A stretch of DNA of 64,000 bases from contig JAPPCR010000015.1 of NCBI GenBank assembly GCA_028875725.1, positions 186,001 to 250,000 of the forward strand, given 5' to 3'. The translations under genes and the position numbers were made by a program. Origin of the DNA: Acidobacteriota bacterium. GTDB taxonomy: Bacteria; Acidobacteriota; Thermoanaerobaculia; Multivoradales; Multivoraceae. The first letter of the stretch is position 1. Each line of letters begins with the position of its first letter. Below are positions 19,707 through 29,000 of the stretch, one piece after another. The notes under the pieces were generated by a model. The model was not told the origin of the DNA. It did no database searches and worked only from the letters and a program-made list of their open reading frames with translations.

Positions 19707-21985
19707 CCGTCGCTCCCTTGCCCGGCGGCGGGCCACTCGGCGGTGGCGCTGCACTGGCCGGGAAACCAGCAAGCCTTGATGCGGTAGCGCCGCACGCCCG
19801 GCTCGCGACCGTTGGGCAGGACGAACGAGGTCCGCGCGGAATCGTAGGCGTGGAGAACGAACCGCCGGGGAGCGCCGCCGCCGAACTCCTCGATCGCGAC
19901 GTAGCCGGCCGACTCGGGCCAGCGCCAGCGCAGTTCGTAGCGACCGTCCGCCCGACGCGCCCCGGTGAGCGAATCGGGCGGACGCAGCGGCGCGACGAAC
20001 AACGGGCGGTTCGGCGCAAGAACCCGCGAACTGGCCAGGAACCGCTCCGCCTCTCCCTGATGCTCAGGATCGGTCGAAGCGGCGGTAGCGAACACCCGCG
20101 CCGCGCCGTGGTGGATCCGCCACTCCGCCGTCCTCGCGCGTTCGGCCTCCGCGGCCTCCCGCGCCGCCAGCTCCAGGAGACGGCGGGCGCGGGCGCCGTC
20201 CTCCGCGCGAATCCGCGACCACTCCAGCGCGAGGCCCTCGAGCAGCAACCGCCGGTGCACGTCCGCCAGCGGCGGGAAGCCGTCGATGGCGTCCGCCAGA
20301 ACCTCGAGCGGGCGGGACTCGTCGGGCACGTGCTCGACGCCGGCCGCGGCAAGAACAGACCGGTGGACCGTGAGCCCGGCGACCGTAGCGGCGAGCGCCG
20401 CCGCCGCAAGGGCGACGCGCGCCGCCTTGAGCCCGCGCAGCGCCCGCCAGCGGTCCCGCAGCCACCCGGGAAGCCGGAACCGCCGGGCATCTCCGAACGC
20501 GACACCTTCCAGTCCCGCCGCGAAGGCGAGCAGCAGCGCGGCCTGCAGCGACCCGGTTGGCGTGTCGAACAGAAACTGCGCCTGTGCCAGGTAACCCACC
20601 AACCCCGCGCCCGCGAACAGCACGAGCGCCCGCTCAGGCGCCTCCAGCCGCCAGGCGGCGCGCCAGACCGCCAGCAGCGCGAGCCCCCACATCGCCAGCC
20701 AGGCGGCAACGCCGGCCACGCCCGTCGTCGCGGCCACCTCGACCAGCTTGCCGTGGGCCCGGTCGTGCGGCTCGGCGAAGGCGCCGTAGCCCGAAACGTG
20801 CCGGCCGAAGACGTCGATGAAGTTCTCCGGACCATAGCCAAGCGCCGGACGCTCCGCGAAGCCCCCGAGTCCCGCCTTCCAGGCGGCGAGACGGCTCTGG
20901 ACGCCGGGGCGGGTGACGTGTGTCGATAGCACGTAGCGCGCCACCGGATGGTCGGGCAGGTACCCCGCGCTCCGGTCCCCGGCCGTGGCCCGCAGTCCGG
21001 CCGCCGCCGCGACGCCCAGCAGGACGACGAGCGCGCCGGCGGCAAACATCCGCAAGCGCCCGCGCGCCCGGAACGCGCCGGCGACGGCCAGGAAAGCCAG
21101 GGCCGCGAACAGGCCGGCGAACCCGCCGACCGAGCCCGCGAGCGTCATCGCCCAGAGCATCAGGGCCGCCGCCGGCGCCCAAAGTGCGAAGGCGGCCCTC
21201 GGTGAGCCGGAGGACGCGGGCCGCTCCGCGGGGGCATGGCGCTGGGCGGCGCGCGCGCGGCGCTGCCACGCTTTCCGCTCCCTCGCGCTCGCATGCCGCG
21301 GCGTGGCCGGGTTCGCCGCCCCGGCGCCGGGCGGCGAGGCGCCGGCAGCGGCCGCGGCGGCCCGGACGGCGAGCCAGGCGTGGACCGCGAGGCCGAGCGC
21401 CACCATGAGGCTCACGACCAGGTAGCCGCTGAGAAAGGTCGGATTGCCCAGGGGGCCGCCGATGCGCGGGGGATCGAGCTCCGGCAGTCCACCGTAGAGA
21501 GGAACATGCACGTCGAGCCCGAGACCGACGACAACCAGGGCCATCGCTGCGCCCGTTCCCGCGACGCCGGCAAGCAGCGCCCGCCACGCCGCGCGCGTCC
21601 GCAGCACGGAAACCAGAACCACCGCGAGCGCCAGCCAGTGCGCCGCGTCGACCAGCCCCTGCATGCGCTCGTAGGTCGACCACACGCTGCGCAGCGGGCT
21701 CACGCCGAAGGCCGCCGAAACCAGCGAGACGGCGAAGCCCGCCCCGAGCAGGCCCAGCAGCCAGGACCTCGGCGGCCGGTAGCGGGAGTCCACGATCGCC
21801 AGCACCGCCCAGAGCGCGAACACCACCTCGATGATCGAGCGGGACCACAGCGCCTTGCCGACGATGAAGGGAAAGATGGTGCTCGTGGTGACCACGAAGG
21901 GCGTCAGGAGCAGCAGCGCGATACCGGCGAACACGGCAAGGCGCAACGGGCGCTCCAGCGCCTGGAGACCGACCCCCTGCTTCAT
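19703..21985 (-). CDS. O-antigen ligase/polymerase-like membrane protein (Wzy/WaaL family) with large soluble C-terminus
   Basis: Polytopic inner membrane protein of 760 residues, expected to polymerise or ligate lipid-linked oligosaccharides. About 10-12 hydrophobic segments fill residues 15-480. The family's periplasmic loop region is visible around LGNPTFLSGYLVV and the ALGYGPENFIDVFGRHV stretch. The last ~270 residues are soluble: helical, TPR-like sequence followed by a domain of fibronectin-like character with two cysteines (KACWFPGQC). ATG at 21985 overlaps the stop of the upstream glycosyltransferase (ATGA). Whether it acts as polymerase or ligase cannot be told from sequence. Confidence 0.8.
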   Translation of the reverse strand: MKQGVGLQALERPLRLAVFAGIALLLLTPFVVTTSTIFPFIVGKALWSRSIIEVVFALWAVLAIVDSRYRPPRSWLLGLLGAGFAVSLVSAAFGVSPLRSVWSTYERMQGLVDAAHWLALAVVLVSVLRTRAAWRALLAGVAGTGAAMALVVVGLGLDVHVPLYGGLPELDPPRIGGPLGNPTFLSGYLVVSLMVALGLAVHAWLAVRAAAAAAGASPPGAGAANPATPRHASARERKAWQRRARAAQRHAPAERPASSGSPRAAFALWAPAAALMLWAMTLAGSVGGFAGLFAALAFLAVAGAFRARGRLRMFAAGALVVLLGVAAAAGLRATAGDRSAGYLPDHPVARYVLSTHVTRPGVQSRLAAWKAGLGGFAERPALGYGPENFIDVFGRHVSGYGAFAEPHDRAHGKLVEVAATTGVAGVAAWLAMWGLALLAVWRAAWRLEAPERALVLFAGAGLVGYLAQAQFLFDTPTGSLQAALLLAFAAGLEGVAFGDARRFRLPGWLRDRWRALRGLKAARVALAAAALAATVAGLTVHRSVLAAAGVEHVPDESRPLEVLADAIDGFPPLADVHRRLLLEGLALEWSRIRAEDGARARRLLELAAREAAEAERARTAEWRIHHGAARVFATAASTDPEHQGEAERFLASSRVLAPNRPLFVAPLRPPDSLTGARRADGRYELRWRWPESAGYVAIEEFGGGAPRRFVLHAYDSARTSFVLPNGREPGVRRYRIKACWFPGQCSATAEWPAAGQGSDG

Positions 21986-23001
21986 CCGCCTGTCGCGCGC
22001 CTGGGCGGCCCGGCGAAGAACCCGGCCGCCCAGGCAAGGTGGACCGTCGCCGCCGCGAGCGGCACGAGACCCGCCTCCGGACGTCTTCGGCGCAGGCCGA
22101 CGGCCGCCGCGCCCAGGAGCAGCAGCAGGGCGTAGCCAAGCGGGCACGCCGCCGCCGCGTAGAGTAGCGCCGTGCCGGTCCCCGACTCCGTCGACGCGAA
22201 TGCCATGATCACACCCGCCGCCGCGGCCAGCGCTGCCGAAGCCGCCAGCGCCACGAGCAACAGCGGCGGCGCCAGTTGCCGCAACCGCCAGGAACGCGGG
22301 TGGCGCGCGAGAACGGCACGCTTCCAGCGCCCGTAGTCGAAGTACTGCCGCGCCAGCGCCGCCAGGCTGCCGCGCGGCCGGTACGCGACGGCAAGGCCCG
22401 GATCGAACCACACGATGCCGCCGCACTCGCGCAGCCGCCAGTTCAGCTCGTAGTCCTCGTTGCGCAGCAGCGACTCGTCCCAGCCGCCCGCGGCTTCGAG
22501 CGCCGACCGCCGGAACACGCCGGGAAACACCGTGTCGACCGGACCCTCCGGTCCGCCTACCCGGTAGCGGGCGTCGCCGGCGCCGATCGGCGCGCTCGTG
22601 GCCAGCGCCACGGCCCTCTCGAAGAACGTCGAGCCGGTCGGCCGGACCCGGCCGCCGACGTTGGCGGCGCCGGTGCGGAACAGGGCGGCGACCGCCCGGG
22701 TCAGGTAGCCCGGCGGCAAGGCCGCTCGCGCGTCGCAGCGGGCGATCACCGGATGGCGCGCCGCCGCGAGGGCCCGGTTGAGACCGGACGGGATCGAGCC
22801 GTCGGGGTTGGCGACCACGCGCACGCCCGGGAAGTCGCCGCCGACGAACTGGCGCGTGCCGTCGCTCTCCGAACCGTCGGCGACGATGACCTCGAAGCCC
22901 GATTCGTAGTCCTGGGCGAGGATGGACTCGAGCGCCGCCGGGAGAGTCGCCTCGGCGTCGCGCGCGGGAACGATCACCGAGACCGGCGGCAGCTTGATCA
23001 T
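21982..23001 (-). CDS. Family 2 glycosyltransferase, membrane-anchored (succinoglycan/ExoA-like)
   Basis: GT2 enzyme of 339 residues. VSVIVPARDAEATLPAALES and VIVADGSESDG mark the nucleotide-sugar domain, RCDARAALPPGYL the DxD-equivalent region, and LLRNEDYELNWRLRECGG the acceptor ED motif. Two or three C-terminal hydrophobic segments (about residues 240-330) anchor it in the membrane. The ATG at 23001 (IKLPPVSVIVP) is chosen; the frame is open further upstream but that extension runs antisense-like into the giant surface-protein gene. It begins 28 bp after that gene's stop and its own stop overlaps the polymerase start, so it is the first glycan gene of the run. Confidence 0.87.
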   Translation of the reverse strand: MIKLPPVSVIVPARDAEATLPAALESILAQDYESGFEVIVADGSESDGTRQFVGGDFPGVRVVANPDGSIPSGLNRALAAARHPVIARCDARAALPPGYLTRAVAALFRTGAANVGGRVRPTGSTFFERAVALATSAPIGAGDARYRVGGPEGPVDTVFPGVFRRSALEAAGGWDESLLRNEDYELNWRLRECGGIVWFDPGLAVAYRPRGSLAALARQYFDYGRWKRAVLARHPRSWRLRQLAPPLLLVALAASAALAAAAGVIMAFASTESGTGTALLYAAAACPLGYALLLLLGAAAVGLRRRRPEAGLVPLAAATVHLAWAAGFFAGPPRRATGG

Positions 23002-23029
23002 CGGGCCGTCCCGCCGCGCGTTCGCGCCC

Positions 23030-26000
23030 TCAGAAGCGGAAGCGCAGGTTGAACGCGAACCGGCGTTGACCCGGCACGTTCCCGGCCGCCTCCACCTGCT
23101 CGCCGGCGAGTTCGAGTTGGAGTTCGATGGGCGCGACGATGAAGCGGGTGCCAAGGCGGTACCGTCTTCCCTGGCCCGCGAAGGCGGCCTCGGCGAAGGG
23201 CGTCAGTACGCCCTGGAACGCCGGCAAGAGGAAGCCGTAGCCGAGAGCCGCGTCGACCCCGTGGCCGCCACGTCCGCCGGCGGAGCCGAAGGCGCCGCCC
23301 TGGTGCCGCGGCAACTGCTCCTGCCAGAGGGTTTCGGCGCCGCCGACCGGAGCGCCCCAGCGCGGCCCGAGCTCCATCGACAGGCCCTCGCCGTTCGCCT
23401 TCGGCGCCATCCGGGCGCTGACGCTCACGCCGCTTTCCTCGTAGCCGCTCTCGTTGTGCAGGGCCAGCATGCGGCCGCGGGCCTCGACCTGGAAGCGGGC
23501 ATTGCCGTAGCGCGCGCCGCCGGCCACCTCGACGCCCAGTCCCGTCGCGCCGTCGCCGCCGTCATAGCGGCCGGCGAGTTCGACGAAGGGAGTCACCACG
23601 CCGCCCCCCGTCACCATCCAGCTCCGCGACGCCTCGACCCCCGCGCGCATGCGCCAGCTCCCGGCGCTCAGGCCGTCAACCGCCCGGGAACCGCCGTCCG
23701 TCTCCAGCCGGGCGAGGCCGGCGTCGGCCCGCAGCGCCAGATCGACGCCGCGGAATGCGGCCAGTGCCTTGCGCAGGCCGCCGGCGGCCATGTACATCGA
23801 GAGATCGCTGCTCTCGGGCCGGTCCGCGGCGTCTCCAGTGACGTGCGTCGCGTCGCCCCAGCCGAGGCCCAGCACGGTCCAGAGCTCGTCCGTGTCGGAG
23901 AGCTTCCAGCGACCGTAGGGATGGACCGTGGTGAGCGAGGTGTCGAGGCCGCCGCGCTCGAAGTCGGCGTCGCCGCCGCCGAAGCTGTAGTCGCTCTCGC
24001 TGGAGCCCCTGGACACGGCGACGCCCGCCAGCCACCTGCCGGACTGGACGTCGACGCCGACGTAGCCGGTGCGGAGATCGCCCTCGAAACGGGAGTCCTG
24101 CTCGGGACGGCCGTTGAACGAGTTCAGGTCGCCGCGGCCCCAGACCGACCAGAGCCGCGGTCCGGCCTCTTCGTCGCCCTCGCCCGCCTCTTCGGCGCCG
24201 CCGCCGAACGACCACTCGAACGAACTGCCGAGCAGCAGGCTGTCGGCGTCGGTTCGCAGCGCACCCGGGCCGCCGAAGCCCTGGCCGGAACCCTGGCCGA
24301 AGCCACGGCCCGGACCTTGCCCGAAGCCGAGGCCGAAGCCCCGGGGTCCGCCCGGGCCGCCGTAGCCGCCCAGGCCGCCGCCCTGGCGTCCGGCGATGCC
24401 CGGACCGCCGCCGGTCAACTGCCGGCCGGCGATCGTCACGTTCGACCGCGGTGTCCCGGTGGACGAGAAGCGGGCGCCGATCGCGTCGACGGCGCTGTTC
24501 AGCGCCGTCCTGCCGACGGAAGCCAGCGTCTGTTCCAGCACCGCCCTGCGCTCCGCCGTCGGCGGCGCCGAGGTGACCCGGAAGATCATCAGCGCCGCGT
24601 CGCTGTCGCCGCGGTGATTGTCGGCGTCCTCGACCCGGTACGTGAACGTCCAGGCGCCCGTCGCCGTTGGCGTGCCCGACAACGTCCGGGTCGGAAGGTC
24701 GAAGTCGAGACCGGCAAGGCCCATCGGCGACGACGTCAGGCTGTAGGTCAGCGCGCCGTTGCCTCCGGTCGCCTCCGGCAACTCGACCGGGTCGATCGCA
24801 CGACCCTGGACCAGCGTCAACGCCTGAACCGTGGCGCCGCCGAAGGTCGGCGCCAGGTCGCGAACGCGTACGGCGACCTCGTCCGGCTCACTGGTCGCCA
24901 TGCCGTCCTTGACCGTGAGCGAGAAGGTCAACATCCCCGGCTGCACCGGCGCCGTGAACGCCGGCCGCGCCGACAACGGCTGCTCGAGCGTGACCGTCTC
25001 GCCCTCGGTCTGAAGCCAGGCGTAGCTCAGCTCGTCGCCGTCAGGGTCCGAACTCCCCGTGCCGTCCAGCTCGACGCGCTCGCCCGGGTCGGTCTCCAGG
25101 TCCTCGCCGGCGTCGGCCGTGGGTGGCCGGTTGTCGAAGACGCGGATCAGGAACTCGAGACTCGCGACATCGCCGTCGATGTCCGTCGCGCTGTAGGTCA
25201 CCGTGAAGCGGCCCGCGGCTGTCGGCGTGCCGTGAAGGCGCCGCGAGGAATCGTCGAACTCCAGCCCGGCGGGCAGCGGCTCGAGCGTGTAGGTCAGCGC
25301 GCCGTTGCCGCCGCTCGCCGCCGGCAGAACCCGCGGCCTGGCCGGCTGATTCGCAAGGAACCGCTTGGTGCCGATCTCGGCGTCGCCGAAGCTCGGCATC
25401 AGGTCCCGCACCAACACCGTCACCTCGTCCGGTTCGCTGTCGGCCGTTCCGTCGTTCACGACGAGCGAGAACGTCAGCGCGACCGCGGCCTGAGGCACCG
25501 TGAACGAAGGCCGCGCCGTGTCCGCGCCCTCGAGCGTCACGTCGTCGCCGCCCGTCTGCGTCCACCGGAACGTCAGCTCGTCGCCGTCCGGGTCCGAACT
25601 CCCCGTGCCGTCCAGCTCGACGAGCGCGCCCGGATCGACCTCCAGGTCCTCCCCGGCGTCGGCGACCGGCATCGATCTGCTCACCGATACCGTCACGGTG
25701 TCCGGTTCACTGTCGGCGCTTCCGTCGTTGACGACCAGGGCGAACGTCAGCGTGCCGGCTGCCTGCGGCGCGGCAAACGAAGGACGCGCCCTGTCCGCGC
25801 CCTCGAGCGTGACTTCCTCGCCGCCCGTCTGCGTCCACAGGAACGTCAGTTCGTCGCCGTCCGGGTCCGAACTCCCCGTGCCGTCCAGCTCGACGCGGGC
25901 CCCCGGAGCGACCTCCAGATCCTCACCGGCGTCGGCGACCGGCGGACTGTTCGTGGGCTCGGGTTCGCCGCCGCCGGACGGCGTCTCGTTGGTCACTTCC

Positions 26001-29000
26001 TCCTCGAAGTCCGGCACCTCCCGGTAGGTCGGCGTCGGCTGTCCGTCCGAGACCCGCAGCGGGTTGGCGCCCTTCGTGTACTGCACGCTGACGCTGGCGC
26101 CCGCCGGGATCGGCGGCGAGATCGTGAGCCGAACCGTCGAACCGCTGATCGACACTTCGGTCACCCGGTACTCCCCTTCCTGCGCGGCCGCGACCGTCTC
26201 GGGGTCCGTCGCCGCCGAGGCGGCCGAGGACGCCGCGAGCGTCACCGTGACCGTGAAGTCCGATGGATCGGGCACGGATGCCGGGTCCAGGGGCCGGTCG
26301 AAGGTCAGGGTCACCTCCGGGCCGTTCGCCTGCGGCGGATCGTCCTCCGCCAGCGGCGGCTCGGCAAGCGGCGGCGGAGGACCGCCTCCCCCTCCCGGCG
26401 GGGCCGGCGGCGGCGCCGTCCAGTTCACCCGGTGGTCCGAGTTCGCGGCCACCGCCGGGTGCGTCAGGTCGGCGGACGTCGTCGATCCGGCCACCTGGAT
26501 CGCCCCCGTACCCGCGCCCAGCGCGTTCTCGGGGAAGGCGATTCCCGCCCTCGAGACGTCTCCCTCCACGACCGAGTAGGTGAAGTCGACGGTCGTCGTG
26601 CCGGTCGTTCCTCCCGCCGGGTCGAACGTCATCTCCCTCGTCTCGCCGGCGCCGAGCTGCAGCGTCAACACCGGACCGACCGTCACGTCCACCGCGTCGT
26701 CGAACGTCACCCGCGCGCGCACGAACTCGCCCGTGTCGTAGCTGCGGTTCTCCTCCGGCGTACTCGTCAACTCGACGCTGCTCACCGTCGGCAGCGTCGT
26801 CGTCGCGGTGACCGCCGACGACCATGGACCCTCGCCGTCGCCCTCCGCCCGCACCGAGAAGTGGTACCTCGTGCCCGGCGTCAGGTTCTCGACCGTCGAC
26901 TGGAGCGCCGGGCCCGTGTGCGTGTGGCCGCCGGCCTCCCCTTCCTCGATCCAGTCGTCGTCGTTCTGCGGCGGCCCGGCCCCCGTCGAGTAACGCAGGT
27001 CGTAGTCGGTCACCGACCCGCCCCCCGTGGTCGTGGGCGCGACCCAGCTCACCTCGACGCTCGTCGCGGTGGGAGTCGCCCTCAGCCCGTGCGGCGCGCC
27101 AGGCACTTCCTCGACGTTCGTCACCGTGACCGTCACCGCGATCGTGTCGTCGATCGTCGGCGTCCCCTCCGCCGTACCGTTCGAGTCCTCGCCGTCGGTC
27201 ACCTGGGCCGTGAACGTGTACTCGTCCTTCGTCTCGTAGTCGAACGTCGTTCCGGACGCCACCTTGATCTCGCCGTTGGCGGAGTTGATCGTGAACGAGG
27301 CGCTGTCGCTGCCGCTCGCGAGCGACCAGGTCATCGTGTCCCCGTCCAGGTCCGACGCCGACACCGAGCCCACGACAGCCTGGGCCGCGTTGTTTTCCGC
27401 GATCATGAACTCGGTCGATGCGCCGGCGGTGAAGCTTGGCGAGGTATGCGTGTTGTTCGTCGCTGACAGGCCCGTGAAGGCGGCCGCCGCGTTGCCCGCC
27501 TTGTCCACCAGCTCGTTGCTCGCCGGCACGGCATACTCCACCGTCAGCCCGGTCGCGGTCGCGGCCACCGAGGAAGCAAGCGTCGCCGTCACCAGGCTTC
27601 CGTTGACGGTCACCGCCGCGGTGCCGCCGTTGATCGTGAACGCGGTGCCATTGTTCGTTCCCTTCACCGTGAACACGCTGCTCGCCGGCGCCGTCACGTT
27701 CTCGTTGATGTCCTCGTTGAAGGTCACCTGCAACTTGTTGTCCCTGACGACCGCGCTGTTGTGTCGCGGCCCGGTGCCGTCGATCCTGCGGCTCGTGTCC
27801 ACGGCGACCGCACCGTGGGTGATGACGGCATTCTTCGTCGCGAAGCCGGCCGCCGTGATCTTCACCGACGCCGGGAGGCTCAGCTTGTTCGCATCGATGC
27901 GGAGTCCGCCCGAGACGTCCAGGGCCGCTACCGTGTAGATGAAGTCCACCGTCGTCGTGCTCGTCCTGTCCCCGTGCGTGTCGAACGTCATGTTCTTCGT
28001 GACGTCCCTGTTCTGGTGGTCCCTGAACAGCCACAACTCCAGTATCGGATCTCCGGTCACGTCCACCGCGTAGTCGAAGGTCGCCCGCGCCCGCACCGTG
28101 TTGCCGATCCCGTACCAGTTGCCCTGATGCGTTGCCGGACTTCCCACGAAGGCGACGCCGGTGATCTTCGGCAGCTTCGTCTTCGCGGAGCCGGACGCCG
28201 ACCAGGCGCCCTCGCCGTCGCCCCCGGCCCGTACCTGCACCCGGTACGTCGTGTCGGGCGTCAGGCTCCCAACGACCGCACTGACCGCGGTGCCCGTGTG
28301 GTTGAAGCCGCCGGTCTCCCCCTCCTCGATCCAGTCGTTCGGATCGGTGGGATCGGCGCTCCCCGCGAAGTAGCGCACGTCGTAGTCGTTGATCGCCCTG
28401 GCGCCCGTCGAAGTCGGCGCGACCCATGTCACATTCAGGGCCGTCGTGGAAGCGGCGGTCACCGACAGGCCCGTCGGCACCCCCGGCGGCTCCTCCACGT
28501 TGGTCACGGTGACCGTCACCGTGATCGTGTCGTCCTGCGTCGGCGTCGTCTGCGTGTTGCCGTCGTCGTCCTCGCGGTCGGTCACCCGCGCCGTGATCGT
28601 GAACTCGTCCTGCGTCTCGAAGTCCAGCGTCGTCCCGGACGCCACCTTGATCTGGCCGGTGCCGGAGTCGATCGTGAACGAGTCGTTGTCGCCGCCGCTC
28701 GCCAGCGAGTACGTCGGCGTGTCGCCGTCGTTGTCCGTCGCCGACACCGTGCCCACGACCGCCTGGTCGGCGTTGTTCTCCGCGATCGAGAAGGCCGCGG
28801 TGGCGCCGTCGTCGAAGGACGGCGACGTGTTCCCGACGTCGTTCGTCGCGGACTGGTTCGAAAACGCCGCCGCCTCGTTGCCCGCCGCGTCCGCCAGCGC
28901 GTTCGCCGTCGGCACGGCATAGGCAACCGTCAGCGTCGCGAGGTGGTCCACCGAGGAAGAGAGCGCCGCCGTCACGGTCGAACCGCTGATCGTCACCGCC

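Noticed and set aside
22922..27466. Very long plus-strand open frame (about 1500 codons) opposite the giant surface-protein gene
   Set aside because: Composition is Arg/Ala/Gly-rich shadow of a high-GC coding strand; no domain motifs, and the minus-strand frame has clear domains and a signal peptide.
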